From assembly GCA_029204225.1 (NCBI GenBank), contig CM055095.1:23218520-23282519 (forward strand): a DNA stretch of 64,000 nucleotides. Reading direction: 5' to 3'. A model generated the notes under the pieces. That model saw nothing but the letters and a program-made list of their open reading frames with translations. It was not told the origin of the DNA and ran no database searches. Every line of letters begins with the position of its first letter. Position 1 is the stretch's first letter. Made by a program: the position numbers and the translations under genes. The DNA comes from Diphasiastrum complanatum (Eukaryota; Streptophyta; Lycopodiopsida; Lycopodiales; Lycopodiaceae). This document shows positions 10,701 to 21,978 of the stretch, piece after piece.

Positions 10701-13700
10701 GCTCTGCCTATGTCTCCTCATCGGGGTCCACTAGCAACTCTTCCATGTCAAAATCCCATGGATCATCTCCCTCAGCTCCCTCCACATCCCCCCCCCCCCA
10801 TAGCCTCCTCATGCTCACCCACCCACTCCTCCTCATAGTCAGCTGGGTACTCCCTCCCACCTCCGATGAATCCTCCACAGCTCCTTCCTCCTCGTGCATT
10901 ATCAATCTCTACATTATGTAAAAAATGTTGCATGGTTGTTTTTAGGAGACTGACTGAGGAGTTTTGCAAGGCTGGCTGATAGTTATGCTAGCTTATGAAC
11001 TCACAATTACTTAAAAAATGCTTTTGCTGATCTAAATATTTAAAAAAGTGGTAGGTACATCAGGCTGATCCAACTATTTCTAACTAGTTGAACTTATTGT
11101 TTCTTAGTTAGGAGCTACTTGAAGGATCAGTCAAATGAAATTCTATGAGGCATGTGTCACTCAAAAACGTTTCTACAAATTTCCTATGAAGTCTTCTCTC
11201 ACTGAGTAATAACAGCCATTGAACAGATTTTACCCTTTTTGCATGCTAGAAAATGTAATTTGAAGGTCTAGAATGTCAAACTAACGTTTCTGCTCCTTCT
11301 ATGGAATCTGTTATACCTTTTCAGAAGGAAAAATTGCCTAGCCAAGTACTGCTCGGAAAGATTACCTGAAACATGTTCGATTCTCATTGTTGAACATGGA
11401 AAAGTGGTTTTTGAGAAGACTGGAAGGCAAACTGGCTCTGGTAAGCCAACCAAACAGAATGTTTCCACTGCAAGTTCTAGAGAACGTTTAGAGTAACGCG
11501 ACCCACTATATCAATAAGGAATTATCTACTCTTCGTGTAGTTTATTCATCTTGAGGATCTCATTATGCTTAGCTACATGAGCACAAATATTGAATTCCTC
11601 ATGCAGCTTACTAGTAATGTTTCTGTGGTATTGTGCTTGCTCAAGTTGTCACAGAAAAAAAGGTACATTTCTTTGGAGCAAGTCGAAGTATGCCATATAA
11701 TAACAGACTGAGGGATGCTTTTGAGTCAAAACTTACACAACCTTTCAAAGGCTCAGAAAACCTACTCAAGAACAGGCTATTATCAAAGAGCAGCCAAACT
11801 GCAAAACCTGGTGCTTGTGTCTCGCAAGGAAGCACAGATAATCTTTCATCAAGTGATGAAGCATTTCCAAGCTCTCCAGTCAGTGTCCTACGTGATGCAA
11901 ACTTTTCACAGTGCAGGGGTAGGCCAACACACTCATCAAAACATCAAGTCAAGGGCATGTCAAAGTATTGATTACAAGGGTGATCTTGGAGGAGCCATCC
12001 TTTGTTAGTAGTCTAGGATGAACTAAAAGTTAAGAATGAAACTTCTTTGTTAGGGCTTGTTGAACCTTATTTCCAAAGATGAAACTGTGCAGGTACCATT
12101 ATGTCAGAGGTGAGACCAAGCTTGCAGTCAATAAAGTTGCCAAAAGAGCATGCTAAAGAAGCACAGAATGATTGGCATGAGCATGCTCCCAGATTGCTGG
12201 AGTCTACTGGTTGTTTTGAGGATTCAGAGGATGATTGTAGAGGAAAATCCCAATCGAATGTGACACAAAATTGTCGTCCTCTTCTGACAAGTACACAAAA
12301 TGTGTGCCTGTCTACAATAGGATCCAATATATTCTCGGAGCATCCTGAAAAAAACCAATCTCCTCTGCATTTATGTGAGCAAATGGATGGTTGTCTTGAA
12401 GATTGTGATCATCTTTGTCTCAACTTGGCCAAAAAATTACAATCCATTACTTTAGGTAGAACTTGCAAGAGTTTCAAGTATGAGGAACTCGAACAGGCAA
12501 CTTCTAACTTTTCACCAAGTAAGCCTTAGCATTCTTGAACCAACAATTCAGTGAGTTGAAATTGCCTTTACTGGATGATAGAGTCCTGCAGTGTCGATTT
12601 TATTTACTTCCTTTATTTGCTACTACTCCATTGTACGTTCTTCTTTAAATGCATACTCACTATTCTTAAATGTGATCGGAAATTTACTGTGCAGGAAATA
12701 TTGTTGGAAAAGGAGGATGCAGCAATGTGTACGAAGGTATGCTAACAGATGGGCGGAGAGTTGCTGTAAAGTGCCTAAATCTATCAGCAGATGCAGAAGA
12801 AGAGCTTTTAATAGAAGTTGAAGTTCTTGCAACTTTTTGTCATCGACACATTGTTCCACTTCTTGGGTATTGTGTGGGTTGCCAAAAACATCTTCTGGTG
12901 TACGAGTTTGCGGCAAATGGGAACCTTGAGGAGTTTCTCCATGGTAAATATTTTTGGAGGCTTTTGATTATCTTCATCCGATCAGCTTATCTGATTGGAG
13001 GAAATACATGCTTTAGTGCTGGTTTTAATTTGAAGTACTGAGTGATATGCAATTTAGATGCTGTGGTTTTACCTTCAAGAGTTGAAATACATAAGCCAAA
13101 GTTTGAATGATGAAGGATAACAATGGCTTAGATCACCAGTTTAGTTGTCATGCCCTTTGTACACACATTGTGCATTTCTTCTAAAGCTTAACATTTCAGG
13201 TGGAATTGAGAAGCCAGTATTAGAGTGGGCCCAAAGATTCAAAATTGCATTGGGAACTGCACAGGCACTTGCATATCTTCACGATGAATGCCCACAATCT
13301 GTTATTAGCCGAGACGTGAAGTCCTCCAACATACTCCTTACTTCAAGCTTTGAACCGCAGGTTTGTTATTACATTTGTGGAAGGCATGCTTAGCATAATC
13401 GCAACGTGCAGGTTCATATACAGTGCTGAAAAGTGGAATGACTCACAAACAATTTCCTGAAAGTCTTACTACTGTTCTATTACACTGCTTTTTCAGGTTT
13501 CAGATTTTGGACTTGCAAAATTGGTTCCAAATTCTACAGCAAACATCACATGCACTGATGTTGTTGGAACTTTTGGGTGAGAGTAATAATGTAACTAGTT
13601 CTAGGGTGTGAAAATAGCAAATAGCAAGTACGTAAAACCCTGAAGAATCAGTTTTAAATACATGGAATCTGCTAAATGACATCAATTTATAAGCATCATC

Positions 13701-14879
13701 CCTTCAGCTTCCATCATGATCCTTTCAATATATTGGCATTTCAGAAACTGAAACTTCAAAGCATGCACAATGCTGCTTACAATCGTGAGGAAAGTTGTAC
13801 CAACTGTACTAGTAAATGGTTGGAGTTTTCCCCTGGTGTTGATTTCATATAGCATTGATTTCATATAGCAGGTTAGATTGCTGCCGACACTCGAACTAGA
13901 AAGATATGAAAGAGTTACTTGATGAAATTGCAGGTACATTGCTCCTGAGTACTTCATGTTTGGAAAGATAAACAAGAAAACGGATGTTTACTCTTTTGGA
14001 GTTGTCTTGCTAGAGATCATCACTGGAAGGCCACCAATAGACAACTCTAAGCCTAAAGGTCATCAAAATTTGGTCCTTTGGGTAAGTTCTAGAAAGCATT
14101 TTGGGAATAATTTCTTGACGTCTGTCTTGGTTATTGCTGAAAACACCTGGGCGGGTAAAAGTGGTTCTTTCGGTGTTTGAAGCTTGTTGGCTCAGACTTT
14201 CTACTCCTGGTTCTTATACTTTCACGACTACATACTGTCAAGTGATGATCTGATAAATCCATGTTCGGGAATTCTAGGCCAGGCCCCTGTTAGAGGCACA
14301 AAAAATGGATGAGCTCGTTGATGGAAGGCTCAAGGGGCAATATAATACAGAGCAGATGAACCAAATGCTTCTAGCTGCATCTTTGTGTATTCGACAATCC
14401 CCAAAAGCTCGACCTCATATGAATTCAGTAATTTCAATCATCTTTCAAATGATATAAGTTGCATTATATTTCAATTTTGATGCATGTGATTGTCTGCCTT
14501 TCTGAATAGAAAGATAGTTATTGGAAGCGAAATCAATAGTTTCTTTAGACTGATATAATCCACTGGTTTTGATTTTCAGGTCGTAAAATTGCTGTGTGGT
14601 GAGGAAGATACTGTGGCCTTTAAAGTGGATGATGATGATGAGGTGATTGGTGTTGACAAGGAGTCCTTTGATGAGCAGACCAAGGATGATTATAACACAA
14701 CCTGGGGAAGTTTTGAAGTGAGAAAGTATTTGTCTCTGGCTATGATTGGAGTGGATGACGAAGTTGCATCACAGTGTAGCATGGAGCAAAGCAGCATTGA
14801 TTTGGCACAATCGAACGAGAACCTTGCCGAGTACTTAAGCACTCGCTTTAGCCGTTCTTCTAGCCTTGATTCAGTCTAA
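1713..14879 (+). CDS. USP-domain protein kinase (receptor-like cytoplasmic kinase), 12 coding exons
   Basis: Coding exons: 1713-1881, 3144-3244, 3513-3631, 11325-11440, 11655-11918, 12093-12518, 12695-12943, 13200-13360, 13497-13576, 13934-14081, 14278-14427 and 14580-14879. All introns are GT-AG and all phases agree, giving 760 residues. Residues about 15-168 are a universal stress protein (adenine nucleotide alpha-hydrolase-like) domain starting [17 protein letters not shown]. Residues 169-395 are a Ser-rich linker. Residues about 397-680 are a kinase: glycine loop GKGGCSNV (G403/G405), VAVK lysine K424, catalytic loop SRDVKSSN (D520), DFG D538, APE E567. The tail is acidic and Ser-rich. 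Plants have a known family with this N-terminal USP and C-terminal kinase arrangement; the substrate is unknown. A cytoplasmic location is inferred from the absence of a membrane segment. The usual HRD histidine is Ser518, while the catalytic Asp is kept. The 7.7-kb intron 3 is full of transposons, yet the reading frame is uninterrupted. Confidence 0.9.
4117..4586 (-). repeat. 3' LTR of the chromovirus
   Basis: 470 bp with TGTTA/TAACA termini, about 96% identical to 6711-7180. A TATATAG box lies near 4423-4429 on the minus strand. Confidence 0.95.
4587..4598 (-). other. polypurine tract of the chromovirus
   Basis: A run of ten C on the plus strand (G on the element strand) directly abuts the 3' LTR, the expected place for plus-strand DNA priming. 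Confidence 0.8.
4613..6404 (-). pseudogene. chromovirus pol remnant: RNase H, integrase, chromodomain
   Basis: 6404-5811 encodes the Ty3 RNase H domain (start [18 protein letters not shown], later TDHESLKYI and ADALSR). A single TGA at 5808-5810 then interrupts the same frame before the integrase (5807-5037). The integrase has an H-C2 zinc motif ([13 protein letters not shown]...CEQCQ) and a D-D-E triad in SMDFVVG, SDSDSKF and NGQTERVNQ. The integrase C-terminus and chromodomain (5076-4613; [28 protein letters not shown]) lie in another frame; the linker normally present there is missing at about 5050-5100. The chromodomain places it in the chromovirus clade. The element cannot encode its own polyprotein. 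Confidence 0.92.
6691..6708 (-). other. primer binding site (initiator tRNA-Met type)
   Basis: On the minus strand TGGTATCAGAGCCGTTGA begins two bases inside the 5' LTR (6711-7180). TGGTATCAGAGC is the usual plant retrotransposon site complementary to the 3' end of initiator tRNA-Met. Confidence 0.9.
6711..7180 (-). repeat. 5' LTR of the chromovirus
   Basis: 470 bp, TGTTAC...ATAACA, paired with 4117-4586. Followed at 7181-7185 by the ACAAC target duplication. Confidence 0.95.
7186..8517. other. intron DNA, AT-rich, no gene seen
   Basis: Continuation of kinase intron 3. It contains an AT microsatellite near 7558-7577 and short 'tttggaacgtgtttcc' and 'attttggaatgag' motifs at about 7315 and 7517 that resemble MITE ends elsewhere in the window (about 58190-58240). 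Confidence 0.5.
8699..9544. mobile_element. non-autonomous hAT-type element (846 bp) with 8-bp target duplication
   Basis: Terminal inverted repeats CATAGTTGCAGCG (8699-8711) and its inverse (9532-9544) are perfect over 13 bp. They continue into palindromic arrays of AATCGCGATTCG on both sides. Flanking 8-mers CTATGAAC (8691-8698) and CTACGAAC (9545-9552) agree at 7 of 8 positions, the hAT target-duplication length. No transposase is encoded. A poly(A)/poly(T) palindrome (8767-8801) and a GC-rich minisatellite lie inside. Confidence 0.8.
9135..9262. repeat. GC-rich minisatellite inside the hAT MITE
   Basis: About four diverged 30-35-bp units of the form gggggttcggggggcggtag followed by a C-run. 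Composition is far above the AT-rich surroundings. Each unit is itself near-palindromic (G-run, spacer, C-run), so strong hairpins or quadruplexes are possible. Confidence 0.7.
10047..10700. repeat. tandem duplication, period about 335-339 bp
   Basis: Landmarks recur at constant offset: agcctggctctctcc at 10106 and 10445, gaactgagatgatgcctggc at 10241 and 10580, acatacaacga at about 10293 and 10629. On the minus strand the DNA reads as Arg/Gly repeats (RGRGRGRG) preceded at 10708-10900 by an acidic stretch ([18 protein letters not shown]), resembling a transposase C-terminal tail. No recognisable domain supports calling a gene. Confidence 0.7.
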
Positions 14880-15949
14880 AAGCAGCTTCAATCTCACATG
14901 GGTTCAAACTTTTATGCCACCACCAAATACATGCCCTGATTGCTCTCTAGTTGTACAGCCTAACCTTCTTCAGCTCCAATTTTGCCTTTCCAATAGGATT
15001 TCATTCCAGTAAAGGTGTTTGTACAAAGCAAATCTCACAGAGATTAAAAACATTTACAGATTTGATGCTCTCAAGACAGCCACTTAGGAATTGGAAAGGG
15101 TCGTGATCACTCATACTGAAAAGCATGTCGGCTTAGAGGTTGTGTACATCAGAGTCCAACTTAAAGCCTCCCAGTGTGTTACAAATTACAATGCTTTTTG
15201 GTGTTCCACAGAAATGCACCTGGGTGGGCGAGCCCACCTCAAGTATCATACACCAACTCACCACGTGTGGGATGATCAGTGTATTACAATGGTTGTTGTG
15301 GAATCCCCAGAGTGCTTATGTATACTGTATGAAGTCAACCTAAGTTGGCATAGTTTTATATTAAAGGGATTATAGACAATAGTACAAAGCAGCCTTTCAA
15401 CAATTTGGGTAAAAAAAATCTGTGCAGACAAAGCTGTGATTCATCAGGAAGTACAAATATCTGGAGCTTTTACTTGTATGATACTAGCATTATTGAGAAT
15501 TTTGATGCTTTGCTTTGGAGCTTGGCTCCAAAAGCAACAGAAAACTTGAGATAATTTTCTGGCATTGTCTCAAGAGGAGCATGGCAACAAAGTTTTTTTG
15601 TCATGGAAGGTCTAAGCTGGTATGTACGCAAAAGGCAATTTTTATTTACAGAGAAATAAAAAGTCTTTTGATTCATGTGAACATTATGGACACAAGTAGA
15701 ATACTTTTTTGTGTTTGCATAAAAAGAAACTAGATTTTATTATAAACAAAATGTGCAACCTCTTGTGAGAAGCTATAAGCAGAACAACAAGAATTCCATT
15801 ATACTCTTTGAACTTAATAATTTGTCCAATATCACTATGTAAACCAAGATGAACAATTGAAATGGAGCTGAAGGGTTTGCATCATATATTGATAACTCGA
15901 GTCCTAGAAAAGGATCAGCCATCAAAAGTGTTTTTTTGATAGTGACCTA
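14880..15949. other. 3' flank of the kinase gene, no further gene seen
   Basis: Contains the 3' UTR and downstream DNA. Short open frames here have no recognisable motif. Confidence 0.4.
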
Positions 15950-17840
15950 GCCACATGACATGGGTAATTGATCCAAGTACTCAACAATTGGGGTGGTCTT
16001 CTTCAAAAACTCGAGGAGGTTACTACGTCCATATGATCCACAAGAGTTCTGCTTTTACAGATCCAATACCATTTGGATCTGAATGTCTGATATTGATCTT
16101 TTTCAATATTGCACAAGATGCAATTACAGGAGGAATGATGGGGCTATCTGGTTATAAGGGTACAGATTGGGTGAGGTCCTTTAAGCAAAGCTTCTAAGAT
16201 TGGTTTTAGGAAAGCATTTGTTGCAATCAAAGTAAAGCAGGCAGTCCAAGCAGAGAAAGGGTCATCTTTGTTCCACTTTTTATTCAAATTTGTAAAAGTG
16301 AAAGAATTCTCTTTGATATGATTGTAGAATTGTTGTAGGAGTAAGCTTTGCCAATGTCTTTCCAATTTCACAAGTCATCATAGCAATTTCTGAGGAGAAA
16401 TGTCTAGTCTCTCAGAGCGGATCTTTCCCTAAGTTTCTCTTGTTTATTGTGAGGAAGGAGATGGTGGTGCTGAGGGTCTTTGCATCTTACAAATGTTTCG
16501 ACATTAAAAGAGGCCCCTATTTTAGCAATGTTGTGAGCTAGTCTCAAGTGCTCTTGGAACAATTTGTTGTGGTTGTCTTATGAACACCAAATGGAGGTTT
16601 TTTTAGGGATCTTACTATGAGAGTTCCAACTTTGTTGAATGAACTTGTGGAGGAGAGTGGCAAGGTTTTTCAAAAGGATCAAGGTTTGTAAGCTACATTT
16701 GCTGCCATAGTCGATAAGGCTGTTCAAGACAAATGAGGGTGAAGGGCTTTGGGAACATTGGAAGAGCTGGTCATACAGTGGATAAAAAATTGCTTCCAAT
16801 GTTGGTCCCTGAGATGGATAGTAATAAGTCATTTGCCAATAGGAACTTTACTTATGGTGTGGAGATCATGAATTTTAAAGGCCTCCTTGAGGGTGTAGTA
16901 GTCCACCTTCCCTTGGAGATGTAGTAGTACACATTCCCTTGGAGAGTATGCTCCACAAGAAGAAATAGAGGTGTTTAGTATGAAGATGTAGGAAGAACAT
17001 TGGGTAGGCTTTCAAGTTATGCCTTATGATGAGGACTTTCATTGGGAAGGTAAGGTAAGGGGATTTTCATTTGCTAAGTCACCATAGGCCTGTTTGTTTG
17101 TTCATGAGGGAGATGTCACTAGGGTTAAAAAGTCAAGTTCAAATTTGGTAGAGTTTTTGACCAAAAAAGAGCAACGACAAAGGTCATGGAAAATGTCGAT
17201 TTTAGCTCTAATTGTTTTTTTTATATGTGGTCATGAAGAGGGTGTGTGAGGTCATTAGAAAAATGGCCGTGGGAGATGCTTGGGCCGAGAAGGGAGGAGA
17301 TACGCTTGACTATAACACACAAGCGATAGTCAAATTAGATGAATAGTTCAAGAGCTTAGTGGTGATGAGTAAGATGATAGAGGCATTTAAGAGGGAAGAG
17401 AGCTAAGATAAGAACATAAGTATAAAAATTGGAAGAGGTATTATGACGGTGGTGGTGCAAGTAAGATAATCATTAGCATCGTGTAAAAAGGTGAATTTCC
17501 AATGGGCTTTGTCAAAGGCTCTATCCAAATCAACTTGTTAGAGAAAGGTAGGTGGATTGGCAAGGAGAAAGTGTTTGATTAGAATTTGGATGTGTAAGAT
17601 GGAGTCGAACATGGAGGGATCGGGGATGAACTAGTATGCATCCATGAAGAGGATGTTGGGAAGTCGTAGGGAAAATTTTGGTGGCATGGGCCTTGTCTAT
17701 GAGTTTCTAGAATGTATTCAACATTGTGAGAGGCCTAAAACCTTTGTTAGTTTGAGGATTAGGGTTTTTAATGCTTAGCTTGATAAAAACTTAAGTTGGG
17801 ACAAAAGTCTATCCCATTGGTGGCCTCTTGGATGTAGTTG
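15950..17840 (-). pseudogene. LINE (non-LTR retrotransposon) reverse transcriptase remnant
   Basis: Reading the minus strand from about 17790 downward gives GFRPLTMLNTF-stop-KLIDKAH (the RPI-LLN-YKI region of LINE RT). Then comes FIPDPSMFDSILHIQILI (the FI-GRSI-DNIL region), then QVDLDRAFDKAHWKF at about 17540-17490, equivalent to the conserved LD-KAFD-V-W catalytic aspartate motif. Downstream to about 16144 the frame stays fragmentarily coding-like (REGGLLHPQ at about 16900-16880). Stops and frameshifts are frequent. No endonuclease domain, second ORF or poly(A) tail was identified. Confidence 0.65.
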
Positions 17841-17849
17841 AGAGTCAAG

Positions 17850-20280
17850 TTTGCAAAAAGCTGCAAAAGATATAAAACAAGATTGTTGTGATATACCACA
17901 AAGGCATTGCCGCAAATTTATAGAATAAAAGATTCGATTGTCTAAGATTGGATATAAGGCAATTAGCTACTTTCAAATTTTGATTGTCTTGGAATTATGG
18001 CATAATGGTTAGCATTTCCTCCTTTTTAATTGAGCTTTGATTCAAAGTATGTGCATGACTAGAGATACGACAACAATAAAATAAAGAAAAAGACCACATA
18101 TGAAGGTATACATATATGGGAATGCATGCAAGAAAAAGAAAAGGACGTGAATTTGTTGCTATTTACTACTTGCATATAGAGGTTTGAAGGACCGAGTTTT
18201 TGCAATAAAGTCCTTACCAATGTGGCAAATCCTTTCGTGCCCACATACCCTTATCATTTGAGAGATTAACTTCATTGTTGACTTTTGCACAAATTCCATT
18301 GACCAACTTGAACACATTATTAATATTGTCTTTTAAAGGCAATGCCAACAAGAACTTGATTATTCTTCAGCCATTTCTCAATAACCAAGATTTGTTTCAT
18401 GTCTTTGTGTTAGGGTTAACGTCTAATTTTCTAACTAACCTAACCCAACCAAAATTTAGTATTTTCTATTGTGTAAAGAATAATTGAACATTCATTTGGC
18501 TTAAATCCTATACAATTGGAATAAAAGGAAACATGCTTCAACGAGTGCACAATTTACCTTTGCTATTTCCATTGCAATCACAACTTATCATAAAGTAGGT
18601 ACAATACAACCATAATACGATCACAAATCAAGAGCAACTAAATATTACAAAGGATTTTCCATGTGGTCCTTTATCACACATCTTTCAGTAGTCTGCTGAT
18701 GGGTCTTATGCAAGGAAGTTCTTCTTGCTCCCAACAAGTAGTGATTTAGTGAAAGGAGGAATTACAATGGAATTTTATGATATTTGTTGCTCTCACACTA
18801 AGTATAACCTTATGATCTCACCTTGCCTTTAGTAAGTAGATTGGCTCTTAGAATTATCATCCATCATTCATTTTGCAACTCAAATATTTATACTAGATGG
18901 CTGGTAATCCATAATTTTCTGTAAGTGCAAGGTTATAGGTGCACTTTGTCCTGTAACCTCCCTTCAAAAGAATGTTATAGTTATCTTTTTACATATCTGG
19001 AGAGTAAGTCACTTCTGTACAGGCTATAAGTACCTGTAAAAGGGGTCTCATGGTGAATAGCATATCTTGATATGCGATCCTTTTCTAACTAACTTTAGTA
19101 GTGCATTCTTGACACAAAATTTGTTGACATGTTCAATGTAAATGGCAAAAATTGGCCAATGTAGGCCTTTTGCCAACATAAAAGAATGTCTACACTGTAG
19201 TGGGGCAAAAAATAATGAGCTCCATCAAGCATTAGCGCTCTTCCTTTTTCTTTTTCTTTGGCTGAAATGCTTTGCTACTTTTTGCATTATTGTCAAAGTC
19301 AGTTTTATCCATTGTTGTATCTAGCATAATGTAGGAAGACACAACCTCGTCAATGATTGTGAATGGCCAAAATTGGTTGACAATTTTTTGGCTTGTATTT
19401 TTGGCATAACTAGAACACATTGTGGAAGTGGAAGAGGACTAGTTGACGAAGACGGGACCTGTGGCACAACTTTAAGGTTGCTGTTATTGGCAAAATTTGT
19501 CCCACTTCTCTTGGAGAATTGTTGCAAAGCATTCTCATTGTTAAATTTCCTTTGCTATCCACCAACCTTGTAAAGTATGTGGGTCTATTGTCTGTAAGCA
19601 TGACTTTTTCAAAAATGATGTGGTCATTCTTGTAAATCTGCTATGAATGTAGAGTTGGTGTACCAACGAACATGGCGCATCATGTTGCTTCTTCCACCTT
19701 TCTTGCAAAGTTGGCCTCTCGTGATGTGGTGCTCTTGATTTGAGATGATGTATGTCGTATCTTTCACCTTTTTTGCAAAGTTGGCCTCCCACTCAAAGTA
19801 GAGGGTCCAAATTTTTGGGCACTACAAATTGACAATTTTTAAAATCCTTCAAAAATAATTATCAATTTTTTGAATATTGCCAAAGTTCCATGGTCGAAGT
19901 GTAACATACTGGCATATTATTGAGCAATGATTTCTATAACCAGCTTTTAATAATGCTTCTTTATCATATACATAGGTCATCACATATATAACTATATTTC
20001 TTACAACAACTTTAATGTCATTGAAGTATTTAAAATGATCTACCCTCGTAATATAATCCATGCCAATAGAGGCATTATTGGAGTGATGAATCATTTCAGA
20101 ATTTGTAAAATTTGACATAATTCCAAGGCTTCGTCCACTGACTATGAGTAATATCCCTCAATCTTGGTAACAAGATATACACAAAACTCCAGTACTCGAG
20201 ATTATTAGTTACACCACGTTATTTTGGACGAGGCTAGTAATGTAATTAATAAAAAGGTATAAAGCAAGAAATAGCTATGT
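17850..20280. other. unclassified DNA between LINE and copia remnants
   Basis: The minus strand at 19321-19792 has several overlapping open frames in different phases that could be one decayed coding region (for example PTYFTRLVDSKGNL), but no family was recognised. The rest is AT-rich with no supported feature. Confidence 0.3.
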
Positions 20281-20286
20281 ATAATG

Positions 20287-21890
20287 GGAGCAAGCCGCAG
20301 ATCATGTCCTGGAGGTGATGATGATACTGCTGCTACAACACCAGAAAGGTATGGTTAGGATGTTTTTAATACGGCCATTGAATTTTGTGGATTCTCTAAC
20401 GAACCTCAAACATTCGAGAAAGCTGTAGATGGACCAAATAAAGATCGATGGATTAAGACAATGGAGGATGAAATGTCATACATATACAAGAACAATGTAT
20501 GGACACTCGCACCTATACCTGATGGCAGAAAACCAATCAAGTGCAAGTGGATCTATAAGATCAAAACAGGTCCTGATGGAAAAAACATTAGATACAAGGC
20601 AAGGTTGGTTGCGAAAGGATTTTCATAGAAGTATGGGATCGACTACACTGATACTTTCTCACCGGTAGTCAAACATACATCAGTTCACTTGTTATTCGCG
20701 TGTGCAGTGGCTCATGATTTGAAAATCCATATTGTGGATGAGAAAACTACTTTCCTGCACGTAGAATTGGAAGAAGACTTATTCATGGACCAACCAATTG
20801 GTTTTGTAAGCCAAGAATATCCAAAATATGGATGTCACATGAATAAAAGCATTTATGGTTTGAAACAAGCAGCGAGACAATGGTATAGAAAGAAGGACGA
20901 AGCACTACGTTCCATAGGCTTCAAATCTCTATTTGTTGAATCAAATGTCTATATCAAGCATGTCCAAAATGAAATAATCATTCTAGGTGTTTATGTTGAT
21001 GACACGCTTATCTTCTCAAGAAGAGATAAGTTAATTTCAGATGTCAAAAGAGACATTTCTGAAATATTTCAGATTGCTGATCTAGGAGAAGCTAAAATCT
21101 ATCTAGGCTTTCAGATCGTGAGAGACTTTGAAGGTGGTAAGTTGTATCTTCACCAACAAAAGTACACTCAAAAGATCATTGAAGACTTCAACATGCTCGA
21201 ATGCAAAGGTGTGCATACTCTCATGATACTTGGAACAATACTAAGCAAGGCAGATTGTCCGCAGACTCTCGAGGAAGAGGAACGAATGGCCAAAACACCC
21301 TATCGTAGGCTGATTGGATCATTGTTATATCTAGCAGACAACACCAGACCTGATATAGCATTTGCAGTATACATGCTGAGCCAATATAATCAGAACCCAA
21401 GATCGTTACATTGGAAGTTGGCAAAGAGAGTACTACAATATCTCCAGGAAACGAAAGACTATGGACTGTGCTATTCTAAGGGAACTGGATTTCACATCAA
21501 ATCTTATAGTGATGCAAGCTGGACATCCATGAAGGATGATAGCAAAAGTATTTCAAGAGGTTGTACTCTAGCATCTGGCGCAACCATACTCTGGATTAGC
21601 AAGAAGTAAACAACAATAGCTCAATCTTCCTGTGAAGCAGAATATGTAGTAGCAGCCAAGATGGCAAACGAGCTGATTTGGATTAAACAAATATTGGAAG
21701 GATTTGATGAATCTAGTTTTGAATCTTATGTGTTGTTAATGGATAACACTTCAGCAATCTAGTTTACGAAAGATCATGTAATTCACTCAAAAACGAAGCA
21801 CAAAGCTATCAAGTATCATGTGATTCAGGACTTAGTCGAGAAGAAGATACTGAAGCCTAGTCTTCATACCCACAGGGGAAATGACAGCTG
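20287..21890 (+). pseudogene. copia reverse transcriptase / RNase H with four in-frame stops
   Basis: The longest open piece (20689-21609) has IYGLKQAARQWY, the catalytic GVYVDDTLIFS, PYRRLIGSLLYL and the RNase H start SYSDASWTS. The same frame extends upstream (MEDEMSYIYKNNVWTLAPIP, KCKWIYKIK, RYKARLVAKGFS) and downstream (TTIAQSSCEAEYVVAA, HSKTKHKAIKYH). Stops fall at about 20359 (TAG), 20627 (TAG after GFS), 21607 (TAA after SKK) and 21761 (TAG after SAI). Copia proteins normally have Gln at the last three sites, so these look like CAG/CAA to TAG/TAA transitions. The frame near the 3' end also shifts. Confidence 0.9.
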
Positions 21891-21978
21891 ATATCTTTAC
21901 AAAGCCACTAAGTAAAGCTTTGTTCAAGAAGTAGCAAAGAAGATTGGGGTTAATCCAATTGCCACTTTGAGAGGGAGC

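Larger units (their letters stand above)
3632..11324 (+). other. intron 3 of the USP-kinase gene, a 7.7-kb transposon trap
   Basis: Bounded by AG|GTATGA and ttttcag|A. It contains the chromovirus, two nested MITEs, the GC minisatellite and the tandem duplication. Joining exons 3 and 4 restores an AGA codon within the USP domain (HGMR, then [17 protein letters not shown]), which supports both borders. Confidence 0.85.

Noticed and set aside
19321-19792. Overlapping minus-strand frames that may form one decayed gene
   Set aside because: No recognisable family; kept only as an unclassified stretch.
19820-19835. CACTACAA sequence that looks like a CACTA terminal repeat
   Set aside because: No inverse partner at a plausible distance and no 3-bp duplication; a similar TTGTAGTG near 35924 lies inside Ty3 RT coding sequence.
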